A stretch of DNA of 5,962 nucleotides from Bacteroidetes bacterium SW_11_45_7 (lineage in GTDB: Bacteria > Bacteroidota > Bacteroidia > Chitinophagales > SW-11-45-7): positions 1 through 5,962 of the forward strand of contig PXTV01000062.1 in the NCBI GenBank assembly GCA_003022985.1, read 5' to 3'. Below, in pieces: positions 1-5,451 of the stretch. The notes below the pieces were generated by a model. That model had not been told where the DNA came from. It did not search any database and saw only the letters and a list, made by a program, of their open reading frames with translations. The position numbers and the translations under genes are program-made. Numbering within the stretch: the stretch's first letter is position 1; each line of letters starts with the position of its first letter.

Positions 1-134
1 CAGTATTCTCCCCCTCTAACTCCCATCCGCCCCCTTCCGCCACCCTCGCCTGGGGCGAGACAGGCTGGAGGACCGCAGCCGCACACACGCGATGGCGGGT
101 TGGCTGCCTCTCGCCTTAGGCGAGATGGGGGTGA
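1..134. repeat. GC-rich REP-like inverted hairpin pair
   Basis: No gene is visible here, and the stretch is clearly richer in G and C than the genes around it. It holds two short hairpins with closely related sequence: CTCGCC-TGG-GGCGAG at 45-59 and TCTCGCC-TTA-GGCGAGA at 109-125. Read on opposite strands, the flanks also resemble each other (for example CAGGC after the first and GGCAGC after the second on the minus strand), so this is an inverted pair of one repeat unit. A further 6-bp stem, GCAGCC (75-80) with GGCTGC (102-107), lies between them. Such paired short palindromes in intergenic DNA are typical of REP/BIME-type sequences. Assignment to a specific family is inference. Confidence 0.5.
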
Positions 135-207
135 GGGTTGGCCAAATATATAGAAGACGGATGGTTTAGCAGTGGATAGTCACATTTGTTGCAATAAGGT
201 GTTGTAG

Positions 208-256
208 GGGGCAGGCCCCGATTTGACGGGGCAGGCCCCGAATTGACGGGGCAGGC
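208..256. repeat. 20-bp tandem repeat, about 2.5 copies, with internal palindrome
   Basis: The unit GGGGCAGGCCCCGATTTGAC (208-227) is repeated at 228-247 with one change (GAATTGAC) and then partly at 248-256 (GGGGCAGGC). Each full unit contains the palindrome GGGGC-AG-GCCCC. The repeat lies between the GC-rich hairpins and yicC, and the rest of 135-364 shows no coding signal. A minus-strand reading frame across it (116-304) simply translates the repeat and is not a gene. Function is unknown. It could be a minisatellite-like array or a protein-binding site. Confidence 0.75.
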
Positions 257-340
257 ATGCGTGATCCCAAGGAGAAAACACCAATTATAGATCGGGCTTA
301 TCATTCCTGTATTTGGCGTTCCTTAGTCTGATAATTCGGT

Positions 341-348
341 TATTTTTG
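341..348 (+). promoter_or_regulatory. Likely Bacteroidota -7 promoter box for yicC
   Basis: TATTTTTG at 341-348 fits the Bacteroidota sigma-ABfr -7 consensus TAnnTTTG. It lies 16 bases before the yicC ATG, which implies a very short 5' leader. The nearest upstream TTTG (312-315) is 25 bases away, longer than the usual 19-21, so the -33 element is weak or absent. TTCGG (335-339) and CCGAA (349-353) flank the box as an inverted repeat, so a small hairpin or operator is possible. No Shine-Dalgarno sequence is seen before the ATG, as is normal for this phylum. Confidence 0.45.
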
Positions 349-364
349 CCGAAAGTTCCGCTTT

Positions 365-1237
365 ATGATCCATTCGATGACAGGTTTTGGACGCAGCCAA
401 ACCTCATTTGGCAACAAAGTCATCACAGTGGATAGCCGCAGTCTAAACAGTAAATACCTGGACGTCAACTTACGTTTACCCCATCTTTACAGGGAAAAAG
501 AAGTAGCCATCAGAAAATACCTGAGCGAAACATTGATCAGGGGGAAAATAGATCTGACCGTCCATGTACAAGACCAAGCCACTTCGAGCTACTCGATCAA
601 TCAGGATGTCATCAATGCCTATTACCGGGATATTCAAAAGTTACCGGAAGAGCTTCGCCCCGACAGTAAGGAGTTGTTACCGGCATTGCTGAACCTCCCG
701 GAGACTGTTTCAGAAGCCCGGGAAGATTTGAGTAAGGAGGAATGGCAAACACTTTGGGATGCCATTCAAAATTCAGTTCTGGCGCTTCAACGCTACAGGA
801 CTGATGAAGGAAAGGAGATGAACCGGGATTTTGTTGCCAAGATCGATCAAATAAAAAATGGTCTTGCTGCTATACGGGAAGCTGACCCGGCAAGGAAACA
901 GAACAAGCGGGAAAAGCTCCAACAGTTGCTCGATGAGCATCTAACCAGCGAGAAAACAGATGAAAGCAGACTGGAGCAGGAAGTGCTGTTTTACCTGGAA
1001 AAGCTGGATATCAATGAGGAAATTGTGAGACTGGCCGGTCACTGCAGCTATTTCAGAGAAGTACTTGAAGCAGAGGAGCAGGAAAAGGGGAAAAAGCTCA
1101 ATTTTATCAGCCAGGAAATGGGGCGGGAGATCAACACGATTGGCTCTAAAGCCAACGATGCCACATTTCAGAAACATGTGGTTACGATGAAGGAGGAATT
1201 GGAAAAGATCAAGGAACAAACGAATAATATTGTTTAA
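365..1237 (+). CDS. yicC: YicC family protein (endoribonuclease YicC/YloC)
   Basis: The 290-residue product matches the YicC/YloC family from end to end and has the usual family length. It opens with the hallmark MIHSMTGFGRS, continues through the YicC-like N-terminal domain (about residues 1-155), and ends in the conserved C-terminal domain (DUF1732). The most diagnostic stretch is GKKLNFISQEMGREINTIGS at 242-261, followed by KAND and a charged helix, MKEELEKIKEQ, near the end. Characterised homologues are endoribonucleases acting on small RNAs and mRNA, so an RNA-turnover role is inferred. The ATG at 365 is chosen because the family N-terminus begins exactly there and a -7 box lies just upstream. 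It is followed after 38 bases by gmk in the same direction, a pairing common in this phylum, so the two are probably co-transcribed. Confidence 0.96.
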   Translation: MIHSMTGFGRSQTSFGNKVITVDSRSLNSKYLDVNLRLPHLYREKEVAIRKYLSETLIRGKIDLTVHVQDQATSSYSINQDVINAYYRDIQKLPEELRPDSKELLPALLNLPETVSEAREDLSKEEWQTLWDAIQNSVLALQRYRTDEGKEMNRDFVAKIDQIKNGLAAIREADPARKQNKREKLQQLLDEHLTSEKTDESRLEQEVLFYLEKLDINEEIVRLAGHCSYFREVLEAEEQEKGKKLNFISQEMGREINTIGSKANDATFQKHVVTMKEELEKIKEQTNNIV

Positions 1238-1275
1238 GCGTGATCCATGAGCGCACCATTTTGAAACCATGCTAA

Positions 1276-1813
1276 ATGGTCCAAACACAGTCATCTTCAT
1301 CTCCAAACGCATGGCCGGCAGGCAAAATGGTGATCTTTACAGCACCTTCAGGAGCAGGGAAGACGTCACTGGTTCGTTATATATTGCACCAACGTGATGA
1401 CCTTGCCTTTTCCGTTTCGGCATGTACAAGGCCCCAACGTAAGAATGAAGTGGATGGGCGCGATTATTATGCGAAGTGAAGTGGAGCGCATTTGGCAAAA
1501 TGGCAAAAGCATTGTCTTCGATATTGACGTGCAAGGAGCCCTTAATATCAAACGCGAATACGCCAAAAGCGCATTAGCCATTTTTGTGAAACCACCTTCT
1601 GTTGAGGTGCTGGAAAAGCGGCTTCGTCATAGGGGCACGGAGCACGATAAGTTCTACGCCAGGCGTTTGGACAAAGCGAAGGAAGAACTTACGTACGAGC
1701 ACAAATTTGACTGCGTGATCTATAACGATGACTTTCAAAAAGCCGTAGAAGAAGCTGAAGCAGTTGTCGATCGGTTTTTATTTCCTTCCGGGGAAGCAAA
1801 ACGCTCTCATTGA
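1276..1813 (+). pseudogene. gmk: Guanylate kinase, disrupted by internal deletion and frameshift
   Basis: Guanylate kinase phosphorylates GMP to GDP with ATP. The 5' part (1276-1479) encodes the P-loop APSGAGKTS (residues 23-31) and the start of the GMP-binding domain, through ACTRPQRKNEVDGRDYY, then stops at 1477-1479. The 3' part is in the next frame. Family sequence resumes at about 1472 with RSEVERIWQNGKSIVFDIDVQG, then the lid region with RLRHRGTE and VIYNDD near the C-terminus, ending at 1813. About 30 residues expected between DYY and RSEVERIW are absent. In other guanylate kinases that stretch carries the Glu and the YYGT/S residues that bind GMP. As written, the gene cannot make an active enzyme. 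Because gmk is normally essential, a sequencing or assembly error is at least as likely as real decay. The start at 1276 is tentative; M18 (1327) sits right at the conserved core. nadD, often next in this phylum, is not present downstream. Confidence 0.88.
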
Positions 1814-1864
1814 TTTCATAGAATAACACGGCTACGGGTTTCAATGGTTGTAGGTACAAAAATA

Positions 1865-1915
1865 CGGCTAAAGCCGCTACCATGAATTGATTGTTATCTG
1901 TTGGCTGAAGCCAAC
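1865..1915. repeat. Two REP-like palindromes (CGGCTAAAGCCG and GTTGGCTGAAGCCAAC)
   Basis: CGGCT-AA-AGCCG (1865-1876) and GTTGGCT-GA-AGCCAAC (1900-1915) are perfect stem-loops with 2-base loops. They share the core GGCT-rA-AGCC and are 23 bases apart. A weaker hairpin of the same type, TGGCTTTAGACCCA, lies at 2037-2050. GGCTnnAGCC palindromes of this form are typical REP sequences mobilised by RAYT (IS200-like) transposases. No such transposase is in the window. Confidence 0.6.
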
Positions 1916-1932
1916 GGCAATGATTTTTGAAT

Positions 1933-2003
1933 AACTTTCCAAAAGTTTTCCCTTTTAGGGATTTTATGTACCGCCTTTTTTTTTCGGTAACTTTTGGAAA
2001 GTT
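1933..2003. repeat. 15-bp perfect inverted repeat, each arm itself palindromic
   Basis: AACTTTCCAAAAGTT at 1933-1947 is matched exactly by its reverse complement at 1989-2003, with 41 bases between. Each arm is also a palindrome, AACTTT and AAAGTT around a 3-base centre, so it could act as two operator-like half-sites or as a long stem. A run of nine T residues (1976-1984) lies between the arms. It is not shaped like an intrinsic terminator because the loop is long and there is no T tail after the stem. Confidence 0.65.
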
Positions 2004-2182
2004 GCCAGCCAAGGGTTCAAAAGCTTATTAAACAGTGGCTTTAGACCCATTGTTGTCAGAAACCTCTAACAATGTTATTCTATAACTTCTATTCCTCTTT
2101 TTTACAGGAAGAAGCATCAATTTATTGAAAATATTCCGCAAGGTTAGTAATTTGGTTCCTTGCCAATCAGTAATTTCTTATT

Positions 2183-2569
2183 ATGGACACACAAACCACA
2201 CAAGGTGTTAAAGTAAGCGTTGAAACATTTTATCAGCCGGAATACTCCAATCCTGTCAACGCTGAATACATGTTTGCCTACCAGGTAACAATCGAAAATG
2301 TCAGTAGCAATACCGTGAAATTGTTAAGACGTCAATGGTATATTTACGACTCAAACGGGGTGGCCCGCCAGGTGGAAGGTGAAGGGGTTGTAGGCCGGCA
2401 GCCTGTTTTGGAGCCCGGGGAGAAGCATCAGTACGTGTCCGGTTGTAATCTGCGCACGGAAATGGGTAAAATGAAAGGGTACTATACCATGGAGCGCCAA
2501 AATGATGAACTGCGCTTTACTGTTACAATACCGGAATTTCACTTAATAGCACCGACAAAACTCAACTAA
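2183..2569 (+). CDS. apaG: ApaG (DUF525) family protein
   Basis: The 128-residue product matches the ApaG family, a small fibronectin-III-like beta-sandwich domain, over its full length. The conserved core is clear: VEGEGVVGRQPVLEPGEKHQ with YVSGCNLRTEMGKMKGYYTM following it (about residues 70-109), then a hydrophobic strand, FTVTIPEFHLI, at the end. There is no signal peptide, so it should be cytoplasmic. ApaG homologues are named for effects on Co/Mg resistance and Ap4A levels in enterobacteria, but the biochemical role is not settled. The ATG at 2183 fits the family N-terminus, including the VSVETFYQPEYSNP strand. It is a single gene between a repeat element and a terminator. I see no convincing TAnnTTTG box in its upstream 100 bases. 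Confidence 0.95.
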   Translation: MDTQTTQGVKVSVETFYQPEYSNPVNAEYMFAYQVTIENVSSNTVKLLRRQWYIYDSNGVARQVEGEGVVGRQPVLEPGEKHQYVSGCNLRTEMGKMKGYYTMERQNDELRFTVTIPEFHLIAPTKLN

Positions 2570-2571
2570 TA

Positions 2572-2606
2572 GGAAAGCTGCTTATCCCTCGAGTAAGCAG
2601 CTTTCC
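2572..2606. terminator. Bidirectional intrinsic terminator between convergent genes
   Basis: A perfect 13-bp stem, GGAAAGCTGCTTA (2572-2584) with TAAGCAGCTTTCC (2594-2606), closes a 9-base loop. It starts 2 bases after the apaG stop and ends 13 bases before the stop of the convergent prohibitin gene (2620). On the plus strand it is followed by CTTTGTT, a weak T tail. The tail is also poor on the minus strand, so it may rely on stem strength. Its position suits termination of both transcripts. Confidence 0.85.
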
Positions 2607-2619
2607 CTTTGTTGCTCAT

Positions 2620-3435
2620 TTATTGATTGCCGAGAATAACCGGCAAGCCATCTTTCCCTGAACCGATCACAACAACTTTCGAATTCTCGGATTTTGAAAG
2701 CTGTTCTGTGGCTTCGATGGCCTTATCCTTCAAAACCTTTCGGGTTAAACTTCTGTCGAGGATCCGATTGGCTTCTGCCTTGCCACGTGCTTCAGCTTTT
2801 CTGCGCTCAGCTTCCTTTTCAGCTTTTTTTACACTGTATTGCTTCTGCTGAATGGCTTGTTCCTCGGATAACTTCTTTTCGATAGCTTTAGTAATCTGGG
2901 GCGGTAGTTTAATCGAGCGGATCAGAAGAGCATCTAAGGATATGAAATTATTTTTAAAAACTTTTGTAGCTTTTTTTTCAATTTCGTCCTGAATGACTTT
3001 TCGCTCCTTGGAATAAAGCTCTTGTGGCGTATATTGGCCAATAACCTCCCTGGTTTTCGACCATACTTCATTACCAATGATCCTGTCTCGGTAATTCTTG
3101 CCAATTTGATTGTGCAGAAAACCGATTTTTTGTTCTATAAGATGATAACGTGTCGTTACATCAACCTGTATCTCCAAGCCATTAGAGGAAAGAACATCCA
3201 TCGATGCGTCCTCTTTCTGCTTTTGCACATTGTAAATGATAATGCGATTCCACGGGGCCTTCCAGTGAAATCCCTGTCTTATGACATTTTCCTTATCCAA
3301 CCCTCCGCGGAAGCGTTTGTAGATAACTCCTCGCTCACCAGGTTGAATACTGAAAAATAATTGATTAGCAAACAGAATAATTAAAATTAAGGCAACACCG
3401 AAGGCAACCCCGATGCGGATTAAATTGCGGTTCAT
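2620..3435 (-). CDS. Prohibitin-family (SPFH/Band 7) membrane protein
   Basis: This 271-residue protein has one N-terminal membrane segment (about residues 7-28, IRIGVAFGVALILIILF) followed by an SPFH/Band 7 domain beginning FFSIQPGERGVIYKRFRGGL and running to about residue 190. A long Lys/Glu/Ala-rich coiled coil follows (about 185-245, including KKAEKEAERRKAEARGKAEA). The end, KVVVIGSGKDGLPVILGN, is characteristic of prohibitin-type proteins in this phylum. SPFH proteins form large ring- or cage-like membrane scaffolds, often affecting protease or membrane-domain function; the exact role here is unknown. Its ATG (3435-3433) overlaps the gldB stop TGA (3434-3432) as ATGA, so it is translationally coupled to gldB and transcribed from the same promoter. 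It ends against the terminator shared with apaG. Confidence 0.93.
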   Translation of the reverse strand: MNRNLIRIGVAFGVALILIILFANQLFFSIQPGERGVIYKRFRGGLDKENVIRQGFHWKAPWNRIIIYNVQKQKEDASMDVLSSNGLEIQVDVTTRYHLIEQKIGFLHNQIGKNYRDRIIGNEVWSKTREVIGQYTPQELYSKERKVIQDEIEKKATKVFKNNFISLDALLIRSIKLPPQITKAIEKKLSEEQAIQQKQYSVKKAEKEAERRKAEARGKAEANRILDRSLTRKVLKDKAIEATEQLSKSENSKVVVIGSGKDGLPVILGNQ

Positions 3436-4490
3436 AACCAGCTCCTTTTTGGTTTATAATTTGATTGAATAAGAATTTCCTTGGGTGTGTACTCGGTGAG
3501 CATTTGTTCAAAAGTCACATCGGGATGCTCCTTCATGAACTTGCGCACAATTTGCCAGCCAACCCAAGAGCCCGTATTCCCCGGTGCCTTGTGAGGCATA
3601 CCCGGTGAATTAGGCGCAGCACTGACATACTTGCGATAATCGGGATATTTGCTTGAATATAATAATTCTTTTTCGATAAAAAGCCCCCAGATGTGAGGTT
3701 CGTTGTTGCGGCACCATTTGAGTTCTTCTTCTTGATAGCCGATTTTGTACCAATCCTTTGTGTAGGGAAGCGTTAAGTCCAGAAAGTACAAACGCCTGCC
3801 ATTATTGACCATGCGTTTGAGCATGCTTTCTTCCTCGCCTTTCTGTGGGCTAAAGGAAAGACTGTAAACCTGCTTCATTACATTGGGCATAATGTACTCC
3901 TGCTCGAGCTTAGCAATCATGTAATCAGGTATTTTGACAGCAGGGTAAAACTTGAAGTCGTCACCCAGGTAAAGATCGAGCCCAATTCCCACAATACTAT
4001 CGCCACAAGTAATGACGCCATAGCTGTATTCCGAGACGAAAGTCACCAGACCGGGGATTGGCTTATTAGGGAAGTGGTGCTTGAAGTAGCGAAAAGCCTC
4101 TTTCGTGTCCTTTTGCAGGAATTCAATGCTAGGATACTGCTCCATTGTGGAATCATAAGCAGCACGAAAACCCCCATAATTCAATAATGAGCTGAGCCGT
4201 TTAAGATACTGCTTGCCGGTATCACGCGGGTGTTTAAAACCCATGATATTGGTGGCAAAACAATCAAAAAAGCTGGGATATTTATCTTGTAAAGTGGTGA
4301 CCCCTTTAGCAATTTGATTTGTGTCGATACCCAAAAGGTCTTTTTCAAAGCGCTTGATAGCAACCTCTACATCAACATCCGATACATCAACTGGTGCGGG
4401 TTTGTTGGTATTTGAGCCGCAGGAAACCAAAAAGATAAGAGCTACCAATATGAATTGAGGCAAGAGTTTTGTATAATTGTAATAGAACAT
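3432..4490 (-). CDS. gldB: Gliding motility lipoprotein GldB family
   Basis: The product matches the GldB family, lipoproteins required for gliding in Flavobacterium and usual in Bacteroidota. An N-terminal signal (MFYYNYTKLLPQFILVALIF) ends in the lipobox LVSC, giving a mature lipidated Cys. Typical GldB features follow: DVEVAIKRFEKDLLGID early, YPSFFDCFATNIMGF, LVTFVSEYSYGVITCGDSIVGIGLD in the middle, and NSPGMPHKAPGNTGSWVGWQIVR near the end. No HExxH metal motif is seen. A longer frame starts at 4520, adding MNFSSYQISS, but I prefer 4490: the extra residues spoil the signal peptide, leave only 24 bases to the divergent gene, and lie at the predicted transcription start. With this start the protein has 352 residues and the lipobox Cys is residue 24. 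The mature N-terminus (CGSNTNK) lacks the acidic export signal of surface lipoproteins, suggesting a periplasm-facing protein (inference). The downstream gene overlaps by 4 bases. Confidence 0.92.
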   Translation of the reverse strand: MFYYNYTKLLPQFILVALIFLVSCGSNTNKPAPVDVSDVDVEVAIKRFEKDLLGIDTNQIAKGVTTLQDKYPSFFDCFATNIMGFKHPRDTGKQYLKRLSSLLNYGGFRAAYDSTMEQYPSIEFLQKDTKEAFRYFKHHFPNKPIPGLVTFVSEYSYGVITCGDSIVGIGLDLYLGDDFKFYPAVKIPDYMIAKLEQEYIMPNVMKQVYSLSFSPQKGEEESMLKRMVNNGRRLYFLDLTLPYTKDWYKIGYQEEELKWCRNNEPHIWGLFIEKELLYSSKYPDYRKYVSAAPNSPGMPHKAPGNTGSWVGWQIVRKFMKEHPDVTFEQMLTEYTPKEILIQSNYKPKRSWL

Positions 4491-4523
4491 TGATGAAATT
4501 TGATAGCTACTAAAATTCACTCA

Positions 4524-4531
4524 CAAAGATA
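4524..4531 (-). promoter_or_regulatory. Likely -7 promoter box for gldB-prohibitin operon
   Basis: On the minus strand, TATCTTTG (4531 to 4524) matches the Bacteroidota -7 consensus TAnnTTTG exactly. Transcription would begin about 5-8 bases downstream, near 4516-4519. That is inside or past the ATG at 4520-4518, and about 26-29 bases ahead of the ATG at 4490, which supports the shorter gldB start. The -33 region, which lies inside the start of the divergent barrel gene, has only a T run and no clear TTTG. No comparable box is obvious for the plus-strand gene at 4545. Confidence 0.5.
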
Positions 4532-4544
4532 GAAATTCCCGGCT

Positions 4545-5297
4545 ATGAAAAAATTTGGCTTCCTCATCTTCTTTTCGCTTTTATTTTTCTCCTTGCGTGC
4601 TCAGGATATGAAATTTGGCTTAACCGCTTCTCCGCATATGAATTGGTTTAGAGCTGAAAAAGAGCAAATTGACAGTAAAGTACGTGTAGGCTTTAAATAT
4701 GGAGCAATTGGTGAATTTTATTTTGCTGAAAACTATGCTTTTACTGTTGGTGTCAATCATGTATTAACAGGCGGCCGTTTTGAAACGAATAGAAATCATT
4801 ATATTATGTTTGAACAAGGAGAACTAACAAATGACGAAATTGATACTGTGCCGGCTTTTAACGATTATAAGCTCGATCTTCAGTATATCGAAGTGCCGTT
4901 AACGCTAAAGCTAAAGACAAATGAAATCGGTTACCTGACATATTACGGGCAAATTGGTGTAACGCCTGGCGTGAAATTGAAAGGTCGGGTTGATGCCTCA
5001 TCGAATCATCAAAATGATGATTTAAAAAATACCAATGTGCTGAAGGATATTAATTTTGTCAATTTAGCGCTCACGGTAGGCGGTGGCATTGAATACTCAT
5101 TAACTAAAGATGTGTCACTTCTGGCAGGGATTTATTTCAATAATGGGTTTATTAATGTCATCCCTAAAGATGGTGGCGATGAAAATGTAAATATTCAAAA
5201 TAAAATCAACAAGGATAAAGCTGAAAGTCCTAAAACAAGTGATGGCGAAAAAATCTCCATGAACAATGTAAGTTTACGACTTGGCTTTATGTTTTAG
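4545..5297 (+). CDS. PorT-like outer membrane beta-barrel protein
   Basis: The 250-residue product has a classic signal peptide (MKKFGFLIFFSLLFFSLRAQ, cleavage likely between A19 and Q20). It is followed by alternating amphipathic strands separated by polar loops, for example MKFGLTASPHMNWF, KYGAIGEFYFAENYAFTVGV, LDLQYIEVPLTLKLK and NLALTVGGGIEYSL. It ends in SLRLGFMF, the terminal aromatic expected of an outer-membrane barrel. The YIEVPLTLKLK strand is the hallmark of the PorT/OMP_b-brl_2 family (PF13568 type). True PorT acts in type IX secretion, but this large family also has many members of unknown role, so I do not name it porT. A long Asp/Lys/Asn-rich loop (about 205-240) precedes the last strand. 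It is divergent from gldB and more AT-rich than yicC or gmk. No Shine-Dalgarno sequence is visible. Confidence 0.85.
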   Translation: MKKFGFLIFFSLLFFSLRAQDMKFGLTASPHMNWFRAEKEQIDSKVRVGFKYGAIGEFYFAENYAFTVGVNHVLTGGRFETNRNHYIMFEQGELTNDEIDTVPAFNDYKLDLQYIEVPLTLKLKTNEIGYLTYYGQIGVTPGVKLKGRVDASSNHQNDDLKNTNVLKDINFVNLALTVGGGIEYSLTKDVSLLAGIYFNNGFINVIPKDGGDENVNIQNKINKDKAESPKTSDGEKISMNNVSLRLGFMF

Positions 5298-5301
5298 TTT
5301 T

Positions 5302-5451
5302 ATAGAATAAGCTGTTTATGGGTTCCATCTCCAATAAAACTATCGGTCGGACGGCCTTTCCCAATGTGGCGAACAAATAATCAAAATATTAAGGTTGAGC
5401 TGTCCGGCTGGTTTGAGCTCCCCCCTGGAACCCGCAGGTGTTCTATTCTAG
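5302..5451. mobile_element. Second, diverged copy of the inverted repeat element, about 150 bp
   Basis: The left end (5302-5327) reads ATAGAATA, ten bases, GGGTTCCA. The right end on the minus strand (5451-5426) reads CTAGAATA, ten bases, GGGTTCCA. Spacing is identical to the two ends of the 1818-2083 element. It begins 4 bases after the barrel-gene stop, as the other begins 4 bases after the gmk stop. The interior differs and has only weak hairpins (CGGAC at 5347-5351 with GTCCG at 5402-5406). No transposase is present. The shared end structure supports one repeat family. Mobility is inferred. Confidence 0.4.

Larger units (their letters stand above)
1818..2083. mobile_element. Putative non-autonomous repeat element (MITE/REP-like), 266 bp
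   Basis: This fills most of the 369-base gap between gmk and apaG and contains no coding signal. Its ends are an exact 11-bp inverted repeat, ATAGAATAACA at 1818-1828 and its complement at 2073-2083. The similarity continues inward: 10 bases after ATAGAATA come GGGTTTCA on the left (1836-1843) and AGGTTTCT on the right (minus strand, 2065-2058). Inside are several hairpins, described separately. It starts 4 bases after the gmk stop. A related inverted pair occurs at 5302-5451. No clear target-site duplication and no transposase are seen, so any mobilisation would have to be in trans, for example by a REP-associated transposase. That is inference. Confidence 0.5.

Noticed and set aside
116..304. 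Minus-strand 62-codon frame upstream of yicC
   Set aside because: It translates the 20-bp tandem repeat and flanking non-coding DNA, giving a repetitive Pro-rich peptide with no family resemblance.
941..1312. 123-codon minus-strand frame opposite yicC
   Set aside because: It is the antisense shadow of the strongly conserved yicC C-terminal region.
1394..1468. Frame-2 ATG at 1394 as an independent gene start
   Set aside because: Residues before RSEVERIW are an out-of-frame reading of the gmk 5' part. Only the sequence from about 1472 matches guanylate kinase.
1689..2012. 107-codon minus-strand frame across the gmk end and the repeat element
   Set aside because: It runs through hairpins and repeat DNA and has no recognisable protein features.
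2138..2163. GCAAGG and CCTTGC inverted words before apaG as a regulatory hairpin
   Set aside because: A 6-bp stem with a 14-base loop is expected by chance, and nothing else supports regulation here.
3022..3360. 112-codon plus-strand frame opposite the prohibitin gene
   Set aside because: It is an antisense shadow of a clear SPFH-domain coding sequence.
4551..4620. Repeat of AAATTTGGCTT near the start of the barrel gene
   Set aside because: It is an 11-base match in AT-rich coding DNA encoding KFGF and KFGL. It is likely coincidence from similar codons.
5296..5342. Inverted words TAGTTTTAT and ATAAAACTA after the barrel gene as a terminator
   Set aside because: The stem is 9 bp of almost pure A-T with a loop near 30 bases and no T tail, too weak for an intrinsic terminator.
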